DNA of 28,019 nucleotides. It comes from an uncultured Oscillospiraceae bacterium. GTDB taxonomy: Bacteria; Bacillota; Clostridia; Oscillospirales; Oscillospiraceae. Under the pieces are notes generated by a model. That model saw only the letters and a program-made list of their open reading frames with translations. It was not told the origin of the DNA and searched no databases. The position numbers were made by a program, and so were the translations under genes. The DNA is taken from contig CAKTEZ010000018.1 of the NCBI GenBank assembly GCA_934553255.1, positions 1 through 28,019 of the forward strand, written 5' to 3'. Positions 7,775-15,779 of this stretch are shown here, piece after piece (position 1 is the first letter of the stretch; the number at the start of each line of letters is the position of its first letter).

Positions 7775-8743
7775 TTAGTTGAACAGCTTTGCGATGGAGA
7801 TCTCCTGGTAGGTGCGCTCGATCGCCTCGGCGAACATGGGCGCGACCGTCAGGTACTTCGTGCGGGCCTTGGCCAGCTCCGCTTCGCCGACGGGAGCGGG
7901 AATGGTATCGAGCAGGGCCAGCTCCTCGATGCAGCTCGCCTCAAGGCGCTCAAGCGCGGGACCGGAGAGAACGCCGTGGCTCGCGCAGGCGTAGACCTTC
8001 TTCGCGCCGCCGACTTCAACGACCGCCTTGGCGGCGTTGCAGAGGGAGCCGGCGGTATCGACCATATCGTCGAAGAGGATGCACTCCTTGCCCTCGACAT
8101 CGCCGATAACATTCATGACCTCACACTGGTTGGCCTTCTGGCGGCGCTTATCGACGATGGCAAGGTTCATGTGCAGCTTCTGGGCGAAGGTGCGGGCGCG
8201 GGCAACGGAGCCGACATCGGGGCTGACGACGACCATATCCTCGCAATGCGCGCCGAACTTCTTGGCGTAGTAATCCACGAAAATGGGGTTGCCGAACAGG
8301 TTATCCACGGGAATGTCGAAGAAGCCCTGGATCTGGCTGGCGTGCAGGTCCATGGTCAGCACGCGGTCCACGCCGGCGGCAACGAGCATATTGGCGACGA
8401 GCTTGGCGGAGATGGGATCGCGGCTCTTGGCCTTGCGGTCCTGACGGGCGTAGCCGAAGTACGGCATGACGGCCGTGATGCGGCCCGCGCTGGCGCGGCG
8501 GCAGGCGTCGACCATGATGAGCAGCTCCATAAGGCTGTCGTTGACGGGCTTGCAGGTGGACTGGATGAGGAACACGTCGCTGCCGCGCACGGTCTCATAC
8601 AGAGAGACGGAAGCCTCGCCGTCCGCGAAGCTCTTGACCTCGCTCTCGCCGAGCTTGGTGCCGATGATCTTGCAGATATCGACGGCCAGCTTGGGGTTCG
8701 CATTGCCGGTGAAGATCTTGATGTCCTTGCCGCGAGAAATCAT
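7775..8743 (-). CDS. prs: Ribose-phosphate pyrophosphokinase (PRPP synthetase)
   Basis: Cytosolic enzyme transferring pyrophosphate from ATP to ribose 5-phosphate to give PRPP for nucleotide, His and Trp synthesis. It has 322 residues from the ATG preceded by GAGGGAG; the frame stays open far upstream but only this start matches the family. Seen: FADGE at 39-43, RQD near 100, the signature DLHASQIQGFFDIPVDNL at 132-149, SPDVGSVARAR, and the PRPP loop FDDMVDTAGS at 224-233. This is class I length and layout. It follows the glmU-like gene by 46 AT-rich nt without a convincing promoter, so the two are probably cotranscribed, as in many Firmicutes. Confidence 0.97.
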   Translation of the reverse strand: MISRGKDIKIFTGNANPKLAVDICKIIGTKLGESEVKSFADGEASVSLYETVRGSDVFLIQSTCKPVNDSLMELLIMVDACRRASAGRITAVMPYFGYARQDRKAKSRDPISAKLVANMLVAAGVDRVLTMDLHASQIQGFFDIPVDNLFGNPIFVDYYAKKFGAHCEDMVVVSPDVGSVARARTFAQKLHMNLAIVDKRRQKANQCEVMNVIGDVEGKECILFDDMVDTAGSLCNAAKAVVEVGGAKKVYACASHGVLSGPALERLEASCIEELALLDTIPAPVGEAELAKARTKYLTVAPMFAEAIERTYQEISIAKLFN

Positions 8744-8789
8744 AATTCCAACACTCCCTCTTTCGTTATAAATAATATGTAATAAGTTT

Positions 8790-9938
8790 TTACTTCTTCT
8801 TTCCCTTGCCGGACAGGGCGCGGCGGCGGGCCGCCCACCCCTCCTTGACCGTCTGCTTCGTGCGGGCGAGCGCCAGCGCGTCCTCCGGCACATCGTCGGT
8901 GATGGTCGAGCCGGCGGCAATGTAGCTTCCTCTGCCGACGGTGACGGGCGCGACCAGATTGGTGTTGCAGCCGATGAAGCTGTCGTCCCCAATGGTGCAG
9001 CGGTATTTCCGGAAGCCGTCGTAATTCGTCGTGACCGTGCCGCAGCCGAAGTTGATGCGTTCGCCGCAGTCGCTGTCGCCGACATAGGTCAGGTGCGAGA
9101 TCTTCGTGCCGTTTCCGATGACGGAGTTCTTGATCTCCACAAAGTCGCCGACCTTGACATGGTCGCCGATGGTCGAGTTTGGGCGGATGTAGGCAAACGG
9201 CCCCACAGCGGTGTGGCTGCCGATGACGCTCTCATTCGTCTGGGAGGCGTTGATCTCCGTGCCGTCGCCCACTGTGCAGTCACGCACCATGGCGTTCGGG
9301 CCGATGACGCAGTCTCTGCCGATGACCGTTTTGCCGCGGAGAATGGTGCCGGGCAGGAGGGTCGTTCCCGCGCCGATCTTCACGCGGGGGTCGATGTAAA
9401 CGCTGTTCGCGTCCAGGATGACCACGCCGTTCGCCAGATGCTTTTCCGCGATCTTCTGACGGCACATGGGCTGCGCGGCGCGCAGCTCCTCCGCATCCCC
9501 GATGGGCAGAAAGCCCTGTGAGATTTGGCAACCCTTGGGAAACGCGGCAAACGCGCCATGCTCACGCAGTACCTCGCAGCAGGCCGCGGCGCTCGCGGAG
9601 TAGACCGCGCCGCCGGAGAACACGCCCACCGGCAGCACTACGCCGTTGACGATGAGGACATCGCCCTGTTCGTCGGCGAGCAGCTTCAAAAGCTCCTCGC
9701 CATGCTTCGCGCCGTCCACGAACGTGATCTCCGCGCCCTGCGGGAGATAGGGGCGCATCGTTTCCTGTGCGGAAATGTCAGAGACAACAAAAAGCCGCTC
9801 TATGCCGCGCTCGATCAGCTCCGCGCACATCCAGGTCAGGATGGGGCAGAACAGAATGGGCTGCAGCATCAGCGGCGTCTTTTCCTCGGTATGGGTGATG
9901 TTATCCGGCATGAACAGCACGGCGATCTTCTGGTCCAT
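8790..9938 (-). CDS. glmU: GlmU-like protein: intact acetyltransferase, degenerate uridylyltransferase domain
   Basis: GlmU normally acetylates glucosamine 1-phosphate and then joins it to UTP, giving UDP-GlcNAc for peptidoglycan. It has 382 residues from an ATG with GGGAGGGG 8 nt upstream; bifunctional GlmU usually has about 450. Residues ~175-360 form the left-handed hexapeptide helix with the acetyltransferase set: Arg252 in YIRPNS, Lys270 in EIKNS, His282 and Tyr285 in SHLTYVG, and TNYDG at 304-308. The N-terminal half (~1-160) is shortened, and where GlmU has LAAGKGTRM it reads VLFMPDNITHTEEKTPLM; only the Lys-Thr-Pro-Leu stretch and a Rossmann-like VLIVNG remain. The uridylyltransferase is therefore predicted inactive. 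The linker near 155-180 is typical of GlmU, arguing against an unrelated acetyltransferase. Confidence 0.85.
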   Translation of the reverse strand: MDQKIAVLFMPDNITHTEEKTPLMLQPILFCPILTWMCAELIERGIERLFVVSDISAQETMRPYLPQGAEITFVDGAKHGEELLKLLADEQGDVLIVNGVVLPVGVFSGGAVYSASAAACCEVLREHGAFAAFPKGCQISQGFLPIGDAEELRAAQPMCRQKIAEKHLANGVVILDANSVYIDPRVKIGAGTTLLPGTILRGKTVIGRDCVIGPNAMVRDCTVGDGTEINASQTNESVIGSHTAVGPFAYIRPNSTIGDHVKVGDFVEIKNSVIGNGTKISHLTYVGDSDCGERINFGCGTVTTNYDGFRKYRCTIGDDSFIGCNTNLVAPVTVGRGSYIAAGSTITDDVPEDALALARTKQTVKEGWAARRRALSGKGKKK

Positions 9939-9979
9939 CGGATATTCCCCTCCCTCATGCGAACTCATACTTATAATGT

Positions 9980-10010
9980 ATTATACCAGACCATTTGAAA
10001 AAATCCACCT
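9980..10010 (-). promoter_or_regulatory. Extended -10 promoter of the glmU-prs operon
   Basis: Minus strand TGG followed by a perfect TATAAT (9980-9985), 40 nt before the ATG; the -35 region (TGGATT, 18-nt spacer) is weak, as is common with extended -10 promoters. Confidence 0.65.
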
Positions 10011-10084
10011 TTTCCTGCAATTTTTCCAAAAAGTTTTTCATGGGCTGCATGATTTCCTGCAATGTGCAAAATATTGTTTGAGAA

Positions 10085-10100
10085 AACCATATTTATGGTT
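10085..10100. promoter_or_regulatory. Candidate operator palindrome at the trmL-pgk promoter
   Basis: AACCATATTTATGGTT: 7-bp arms around a TT centre, ending inside the -35 box of the trmL promoter. Position and symmetry suit a repressor or activator site. I do not recognise the motif, and it is not an obvious CggR, CcpA or Rex site. Confidence 0.45.
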
Positions 10101-10127
10101 GATTTCGTAAACTTTACGCGGTATAAT
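10099..10127 (+). promoter_or_regulatory. Sigma-A promoter of trmL-pgk-tpiA-gpmI
   Basis: TTGATT, 17-nt spacer, perfect TATAAT. The start would be near 10134, about 28 nt before the trmL ATG. No other strong promoter was found before the terminator after gpmI. Confidence 0.8.
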
Positions 10128-10161
10128 AAGCAGACTTTCGTAAAAAGGGGGCGAATGCCGT

Positions 10162-10659
10162 ATGCTCCATATCGTACTCGTCGAACCGGAGATCCCGCAG
10201 AACTGCGGCAACATCGCGCGCACCTGCGCCGCCACCGGCGCGGAGCTGCACCTTGTAAAGCCCCTGGGCTTCGATATTTCCGACCGCGCGGTCAAACGCG
10301 CCGGACTGGACTACTGGCATCTCGTGCGGGTGAGCGTGTACGAAAGCCTTGCCGACCTCTTCGCGCGGTGCCCCGAAGCTGCCGAGGACTGCTGGCTCGC
10401 CACGACGAAGGCCCCGCGGGACTACTGCGAGGCGGAATTTCACGACGGCTGCTGGCTCTTTTTTGGCAAGGAGACCGCGGGACTGCCGGAGGATTTCCGC
10501 AGGGCGCACTACGACCGCTGCATCCGCCTCCCCATGCGCGCCGAAGCGCGCAGCCTGAACCTCTCGAACTCCGTTGCCATCCTGACCTACGAGGCGCTCA
10601 AGCAGCTTGGCTTCCCGGGGCTGAAGGGAACGGGCGAGATGGCGGAGCGACAGGAGTGA
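10162..10659 (+). CDS. trmL: tRNA (cytidine/uridine-34-2'-O)-methyltransferase TrmL
   Basis: SPOUT-class enzyme that methylates the ribose of wobble position 34 in tRNA-Leu isoacceptors, using S-adenosylmethionine. It has 165 residues, the usual compact length. Seen: [18 protein letters not shown] at the N-terminus, VKPLGF, the knot motif FGKETAGLP at 101-109 and [10 protein letters not shown] at 131-140. The ATG is preceded by AAAGGGGG at a somewhat long spacing. It is the first gene after the operon promoter and is followed 32 nt later by pgk, so it should be cotranscribed with glycolytic genes. No functional reason is evident. Confidence 0.93.
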   Translation: MLHIVLVEPEIPQNCGNIARTCAATGAELHLVKPLGFDISDRAVKRAGLDYWHLVRVSVYESLADLFARCPEAAEDCWLATTKAPRDYCEAEFHDGCWLFFGKETAGLPEDFRRAHYDRCIRLPMRAEARSLNLSNSVAILTYEALKQLGFPGLKGTGEMAERQE

Positions 10660-10691
10660 TCCGTAAACTTTATCATAGAAGGAGCATCACT

Positions 10692-11960
10692 ATGAACTAC
10701 AACAAAAAGACTGTGTACGACATCGATATGGCGGGCAAGAAGGTCCTGCTGCGCTGCGACTTCAATGTCCCGCAGGATAAGGCCACCGGCGAGATCACAT
10801 CCGACAAGCGCATTGTCGCCGCTCTGCCGACCATTCAATATCTGCTCGCACAGGGCGCGGCGGTCATCGCCTGCTCCCACCTCGGCAAGCCCGAGCCGGA
10901 CTTTGAAAAGTGGGTGAAGAAGCAGACCGAAAAGGGCAAGGACCCCGCCGAGCTGACCGAGGAAAAGTGGAAGAAGTCCCTGAAAAAGCTTACGCTCGCG
11001 CCCGTCGCCGAGCGCCTTTCCGCACTTCTCGGCAAGCCGGTCCTCTTCGCGCATGATGTGGTCGGCCCCGATGCCAAGGCCAAGGCCGCGGCACTCAAGG
11101 GCGGCGAGATCCTGCTGCTGGAGAACACCCGCTTTGAAAAGGGCGAGACGAAGAACGATCCCGCGCTGGCGAAGGAACTGGCTTCCATGGCGGAGGTCTA
11201 TGTTTCCGACGCGTTCGGCTCGGTCCACCGCGCGCACGCCTCCACCGCGGGCGTGGCCGCCTACCTTCCCGCTGTGTCCGGCTTGCTGGTCGCCAAGGAG
11301 CTGGAGGTCATGGGCAAGGCGCTCGACGATCCCAAGCGTCCGTTTGTCGCCGTACTCGGCGGCGCGAAGGTCAGCGACAAGATCGCCGTCATCAACAACC
11401 TGCTGGAAAAGGCCGACACCGTCATCATCGGCGGCGGCATGGCATACACCTTCGCTAAGGCGCAGGGCGGCGAGATCGGCAAGTCGCTGCTGGAGGAGGA
11501 TAAGTGCGCCTACGCGCTTGAGATGATCGAAAAGGCCAAGGCGAAGGGCGTCAAGCTTCTGCTGCCGGTCGATACCGTGGCGGCGAAGGAGTTTTCCGCC
11601 GATGCCGAGCCGACCGTGGTGGACGCGATGCACATCCCCGCGGACATGATGGGCATGGACATCGGCCCCAAGACGATCGAGCTGTTCTGCGCGGCGACGC
11701 GCGGCGCGGGGACCATCGTCTGGAACGGCCCCATGGGCGTTTTTGAATTCCCCGCCTTTGCCAACGGCACTAAGGCCATGGCCAAGGCGCTCGCCGAGAG
11801 CGGCGCCGTGACCATCATCGGCGGCGGCGACAGCGCGGCGGCGGCCGAGCAGCTCGGCTTTGCCGACAAGATCACGCACATCTCTACCGGCGGCGGCGCG
11901 TCCCTTGAGTTCCTTGAGGGCAAGGAGCTGCCGGGCGTTGCGTGCCTGCTGGATAAGTAA
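10692..11960 (+). CDS. pgk: Phosphoglycerate kinase with a lysine-rich insertion
   Basis: Glycolytic kinase transferring phosphate from 1,3-bisphosphoglycerate to ADP. It has 422 residues from an ATG preceded by AGAAGGAG; usual length is about 390-400. Seen: RCDFNVP at 21-27, SHLGKP at 62-67, [46 protein letters not shown] and the C-terminal [14 protein letters not shown]. Between SHLGKP and [10 protein letters not shown] lies an extra stretch of about 25-30 mostly charged residues (~69-99, rich in Lys and Glu), in a surface loop of the N-terminal substrate domain. Active-site residues look complete. It is followed by tpiA 49 nt later. Confidence 0.97.
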   Translation: MNYNKKTVYDIDMAGKKVLLRCDFNVPQDKATGEITSDKRIVAALPTIQYLLAQGAAVIACSHLGKPEPDFEKWVKKQTEKGKDPAELTEEKWKKSLKKLTLAPVAERLSALLGKPVLFAHDVVGPDAKAKAAALKGGEILLLENTRFEKGETKNDPALAKELASMAEVYVSDAFGSVHRAHASTAGVAAYLPAVSGLLVAKELEVMGKALDDPKRPFVAVLGGAKVSDKIAVINNLLEKADTVIIGGGMAYTFAKAQGGEIGKSLLEEDKCAYALEMIEKAKAKGVKLLLPVDTVAAKEFSADAEPTVVDAMHIPADMMGMDIGPKTIELFCAATRGAGTIVWNGPMGVFEFPAFANGTKAMAKALAESGAVTIIGGGDSAAAAEQLGFADKITHISTGGGASLEFLEGKELPGVACLLDK

Positions 11961-12009
11961 GATATTTCACTTTATTTCTATATCGTTAAATTTTAGGGAG
12001 AGCATTACC

Positions 12010-12783
12010 ATGAATCGCAGATACCGTAAAACCATCATTGCCGGAAACTGGAAAATGAACAAGACCGCTGCCGAAGCGAAGAAATTTGCCGAGGAGTTCA
12101 AGGCGCTGCTGCCCAAGACAAAGTGGTGCGATGTGGTCGTGTGCGTGCCGAGCGTGGACATTTCCACAGCCGTGCGCGCCTTTAAGGACAGCCGCGTGGC
12201 CGTCGGCGCGCAGAACCTGTTTTATGAGGATCATGGCGCCTACACGGGTGAGGTCAGCGCCGAAATGCTGCGCGACCTCGGCGTGAAGTATGTCATCGTC
12301 GGCCACAGCGAGCGCCGCGCCATGTTCGGTGAGACGGACGCCATCGTCAACAAGAAGGTCCATGCCGCGCTGAACGCGGGACTGAACCCCATCGTCTGCG
12401 TGGGCGAGAGCCTTGCTCAGCGCGAGATGGGCGTCACCATGGAGCTGATCGCTCTGCAGGTCAAGTCCGCGCTCGCGGGCGTGGCGGCGGAAAACATCCG
12501 CCGCTGCGTCGTTGCCTATGAGCCTATCTGGGCCATCGGCACGGGCAAGACCGCGACCGGCGAGCAGGCCGCAGAGGTCTGCGCCTTTATCCGCGCCACG
12601 ATCCGAGCCATGTACGGCGCGCGCATCGCCCGCTCCGTCACCATTCAGTACGGCGGCTCGATGAACCCCGCCAACGCCGCGGAGCTGCTCAGCCACGAGG
12701 ACATTGACGGCGGACTCATCGGCGGCGCGTCGCTCGATGCGGGCAAGTTCATGGACATTGTCAACGCAGCCAATCAGGACTGA
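12010..12783 (+). CDS. tpiA: Triosephosphate isomerase
   Basis: Interconverts dihydroxyacetone phosphate and glyceraldehyde 3-phosphate. It has 257 residues; the chosen ATG follows AGGGAG. Seen: Asn13 and Lys15 in AGNWKMNK, catalytic His99 in VGHSERR, catalytic Glu171 in AYEPIWAIGTGKTA (the flexible loop follows) and YGGSMNP near 214-220, which binds phosphate. It lies between pgk and gpmI with short spacers (49 and 19 nt), the order common in Firmicute glycolytic operons. Confidence 0.98.
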   Translation: MNRRYRKTIIAGNWKMNKTAAEAKKFAEEFKALLPKTKWCDVVVCVPSVDISTAVRAFKDSRVAVGAQNLFYEDHGAYTGEVSAEMLRDLGVKYVIVGHSERRAMFGETDAIVNKKVHAALNAGLNPIVCVGESLAQREMGVTMELIALQVKSALAGVAAENIRRCVVAYEPIWAIGTGKTATGEQAAEVCAFIRATIRAMYGARIARSVTIQYGGSMNPANAAELLSHEDIDGGLIGGASLDAGKFMDIVNAANQD

Positions 12784-12802
12784 ATCGAAAGGGGCCTTTC
12801 TT

Positions 12803-14317
12803 ATGAATAAAACTCCCACCACCCTCATCATCATGGACGGCTTCGGCCTGAGCGACGAGGTACGCGGCAACGCTGTGCGCGGCGCGAACACGCCCGTGCT
12901 TGACCGCCTGAACAGCGAATACGCGCATACGCGGCTCTCCGCCTCCGGTCTGGATGTAGGTCTTCCCGCGGGGCAGATGGGCAACAGCGAGGTCGGCCAC
13001 ACCAACATCGGCGGCGGTCGCGTGGTGTTTCAGGATCTGCCGCGCATCTCCCGCGCCATCGAGGACGGCACATTCTTTGAAAATCCCGCCTACAACGCCG
13101 CGATGGACGCCTGCTTGGAAAAAGGAACGGCGCTGCATCTCTACGGTCTGCTTTCCAACGGCGGCGTCCATTCCACGGTGGAGCATGTCTGGGCGCTGCT
13201 GAAGATGGCCGGTATCAAGGGCCTCAAGCGTGTGTACCTTCATTGCTTCCTCGACGGGCGCGACGTTTCCCCCACCTCCGGCGCGGACTTCGTCGCCGAG
13301 GCGCAGAAGAAGTGTGCCGAGCTGGGCGTCGGCAAAATCGCGACCGTGATGGGCCGCTACTACGCCATGGACCGCGACAAGCGCTGGGACCGTCTCGAGC
13401 GCGCCTACGACGCGATGGTCTACGGCGAAGGCATTCAGAACCCCGACCCCGTCGCCGCGGTGAAGGAATCCTATAAGAACGGCGTGACCGACGAGTTCGT
13501 GGAGCCGATCGTCTGCGACAAGGAGGGTACGATCTCCGACAACGACTCTATCATCTTCTTCAACTACCGTCCCGACCGCGCCCGCGAGATCACCCGCGCC
13601 TTCGTCGATCCTGCGTTCGACGGCTTCCAGCGCGAGTATTTCCCCGTCACCTACGTCTGCAACACCGAGTACGATGCCACGATGCCGAACGTGCAGGTCG
13701 CGTTCCCGCGCATCACGCTCAAAAACGGGCTTGGCGAATACCTGAGCAAGCTCGATCTGACGCAGCTCCGCATCGCCGAGACGGAAAAGTACGCGCACGT
13801 CACGTTCTTCTTCAACGGCGGTGTGGAAGCGCCCTACCCGGGCGAGGACCGCGTGCTGGTCGCCTCTCCCAAGGTCGCGACCTACGACCTCCAGCCGGAA
13901 ATGAGCGCCTATGAGGTCACGGAAAAGTGCGTGGAACGCATCGAGTCCGGCACGTATGACGTCATCATCCTGAACTTCGCAAACTGCGACATGGTCGGTC
14001 ATACGGGCAATTACGATGCCGCCGTCAAGGCGGTGGAGACCGTGGACGAGTGCGTCGGCAAGGTCGTGGACGCGACGCTCAAGATGGGCGGCATCGCCAT
14101 GATCACCGCCGACCACGGCAACGCCGAGCAGATGCTGCAATCCGACGGCGTGAGTCCCATGACCGCGCACACCACCAATCCCGTCCCGTTCATTCTCTGC
14201 GGCGCGGGGACCGAGCTGCGCGAGGGCCGTCTTGCCGACATTGCGCCGACCATTCTCGATGTGATGGGGCTTGAAAAGCCGGAGGAGATGGACGGCAGAA
14301 GCCTGATCGTCCGCTGA
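12803..14317 (+). CDS. gpmI: 2,3-bisphosphoglycerate-independent phosphoglycerate mutase
   Basis: Manganese-dependent mutase converting 3- to 2-phosphoglycerate through a phosphoserine. It has 504 residues from an ATG preceded by AAAGGGG; the open frame extends upstream over tpiA but without family similarity. Seen: Asp12 in IIMDGFG, the phosphoserine Ser62 in MGNSEVGHTNIGGGRVV, FLDGRDVSPTSG, MGRYYAMDRDKRWDR, FFNYRPDRARE, NFANCDMVGHTG and ITADHGNAEQM, the metal and substrate ligands of the alkaline-phosphatase fold. Mn-dependent GpmI is pH-sensitive and common in spore formers. A strong terminator follows and separates it from eno. Confidence 0.98.
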   Translation: MNKTPTTLIIMDGFGLSDEVRGNAVRGANTPVLDRLNSEYAHTRLSASGLDVGLPAGQMGNSEVGHTNIGGGRVVFQDLPRISRAIEDGTFFENPAYNAAMDACLEKGTALHLYGLLSNGGVHSTVEHVWALLKMAGIKGLKRVYLHCFLDGRDVSPTSGADFVAEAQKKCAELGVGKIATVMGRYYAMDRDKRWDRLERAYDAMVYGEGIQNPDPVAAVKESYKNGVTDEFVEPIVCDKEGTISDNDSIIFFNYRPDRAREITRAFVDPAFDGFQREYFPVTYVCNTEYDATMPNVQVAFPRITLKNGLGEYLSKLDLTQLRIAETEKYAHVTFFFNGGVEAPYPGEDRVLVASPKVATYDLQPEMSAYEVTEKCVERIESGTYDVIILNFANCDMVGHTGNYDAAVKAVETVDECVGKVVDATLKMGGIAMITADHGNAEQMLQSDGVSPMTAHTTNPVPFILCGAGTELREGRLADIAPTILDVMGLEKPEEMDGRSLIVR

Positions 14318-14332
14318 ACGCATAGATCGCCC

Positions 14333-14371
14333 AAAATCAGCCATACTTTGGTATGGCTGATTTTTTGTTTT
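14333..14371 (+). terminator. Strong intrinsic terminator between gpmI and eno
   Basis: Perfect 14-bp stem (14333-14346 with 14351-14364), loop TTTG, followed by TT-G-TTTT. It lies 15 nt after gpmI and ends 14 nt before the eno ATG, leaving no room for a separate eno promoter except one overlapping the hairpin or inside gpmI. eno expression may therefore depend on read-through. Confidence 0.9.
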
Positions 14372-14385
14372 AGGGAGGTCGTTTT

Positions 14386-15666
14386 ATGAATGCCGCTATC
14401 GCACACATTCACGCCCGCGAGATCTTAGACTCGCGCGGCAATCCCACGCTGGAAACGGAGGTCCGTCTGGAGGATGGCTCGGTCGGCGCAGCTGCCGTGC
14501 CGTCCGGCGCGTCCACGGGAGCGCACGAGGCCGTCGAGCTGCGCGACGGCGACCGCGGGCGCTATGACGGAAAGGGCGTGCTGCACGCCATGTCGCATGT
14601 CAACAACGAGCTTTCCGCGCTGCTGCGCGGCTTCGACGCGCGGCAGATCGCCCCGCTCGATCAGGCCATGCGCGAACTGGACGGCACGGGCAACAAGCGC
14701 CGACTGGGAGCGAATGCCCTGCTCTCCGTCTCCCTCGCGGCGGCGCGCGCCGCCGCGGCGAGCGAAGGCGTCCCGCTCTGGCAATGGCTTGGCGGGCAGA
14801 CCGCCTGCACGCTTCCCGTGCCGCTGATGAACATACTCAACGGCGGCGCGCACGCGGGAAACCCGCTCGACGTTCAGGAGTTCATGCTCGTCCCCGTCCG
14901 CGCGGACACCTTCCGCGACGCGCTGTGCATGGGCGCGGAGATCTACCACGCGCTCGGCTCGCTCGTCGGGCATTGCGGCGTAGGCGACGAGGGCGGCTAC
15001 GCGCCCGCTTTGGCAAGTCACGAGGCGGCGCTCGATCTGCTCTGCCGTGCCATCGAGGCGGCGGGTTACCGTCCGGGCGAGGATGTATATCTGGCGCTGG
15101 ACGCCGCCGTCTCCGAATGGTACGAGGTGGGGACGGACCGCTACCGTATGCCGAAAAGCGGCAAGGCGCTCGCGCGTGAGGAGCTGCTTGCCTACTGGCA
15201 AAAGCTTGCGGGGCGTTACCCGCTCCTTTCGCTGGAGGACGGTATGGGCGAGGACGATGAGGCGGGCTGGCAGGCGCTGAACGCCGCGCTGGGCGGGCGG
15301 CTCCAGCTTGTCGGCGACGACCTGTTCGTCACCGACTCCGCGCGCATCGCGCACGGCGCGGAGCGCGGGCTTGCCAACGCCGCTCTCATCAAGCCCAACC
15401 AGATCGGCACGCTCACCGAAACGATGGAGGCCGTCCGCACCGCCCGCGCCGCGGGCTGGGCGGCGGTCATGTCCCACCGCTCCGGCGAGACGGAGGACAG
15501 CACCATTGCCGACCTCGCCGTCGCCCTTGGCTGCGCGCAGATCAAGACCGGCGCGCCCTGCCGCGGCGAGCGCACGGCAAAGTACAACCGCCTGCTCGCC
15601 ATCGAGGAGGCGCTCGGCGGAAACGCCCGCTATGCGGGCAAGGCCGCCTTTGCCGCGCTGCGCTGA
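14386..15666 (+). CDS. eno: Enolase (divergent)
   Basis: Magnesium-dependent lyase dehydrating 2-phosphoglycerate to phosphoenolpyruvate. It has 426 residues; AGGGAGG lies 7 nt before the ATG. The active-site set is present: PSGASTG loop at 39-45, His156, Glu202 in GDEGGYAP, metal ligands Asp239, Glu284 (LSLEDG) and Asp311 (VGDDLFVT), Lys336, SHRSGETED at 363-371 and Lys387. Several normally constant motifs are altered: IKPNQIGTL (a Pro after the catalytic Lys), HAGNPLDVQEF instead of HADNNVDIQEF, GDEGGY for GDEGGF and TGAPCRGER near the C-terminus. Terminators flank it on both sides. Enolase function is very likely; it could be a second, paralogous copy. Confidence 0.95.
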   Translation: MNAAIAHIHAREILDSRGNPTLETEVRLEDGSVGAAAVPSGASTGAHEAVELRDGDRGRYDGKGVLHAMSHVNNELSALLRGFDARQIAPLDQAMRELDGTGNKRRLGANALLSVSLAAARAAAASEGVPLWQWLGGQTACTLPVPLMNILNGGAHAGNPLDVQEFMLVPVRADTFRDALCMGAEIYHALGSLVGHCGVGDEGGYAPALASHEAALDLLCRAIEAAGYRPGEDVYLALDAAVSEWYEVGTDRYRMPKSGKALAREELLAYWQKLAGRYPLLSLEDGMGEDDEAGWQALNAALGGRLQLVGDDLFVTDSARIAHGAERGLANAALIKPNQIGTLTETMEAVRTARAAGWAAVMSHRSGETEDSTIADLAVALGCAQIKTGAPCRGERTAKYNRLLAIEEALGGNARYAGKAAFAALR

Positions 15667-15703
15667 CGCCCTGCGGTGAAAATTTTTTGCGCTGCAGGTT
15701 TAG

Positions 15704-15742
15704 AAAAAGCTCTGACGGCACACAATACCGTCAGAACTTTTT
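15704..15742 (+). terminator. Intrinsic terminator after eno
   Basis: 15-bp stem with one mismatch (15704-15718 with 15728-15742), 9-nt loop, ending in CTTTTT, 37 nt after the eno stop. It is only 37 nt before the next gene, so that gene's promoter must overlap the hairpin or lie upstream of it. Confidence 0.75.
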
Positions 15743-15779
15743 CATGGTATGGCCCGCTTCGGGCAGAAAGGATATGCGT

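Noticed and set aside
10062..10691. N-terminal extension of pgk through trmL in one open frame
   Set aside because: The upstream part is out of frame with trmL and carries no similarity; the pgk ATG at 10692 has a good ribosome site and the family start.
12761..14344. Long antisense frames over gpmI, mnmG, thiolase, prs and liv genes
   Set aside because: Same composition artefact; none has a promoter, ribosome site or family motif, and each is fully covered by a well-supported gene.
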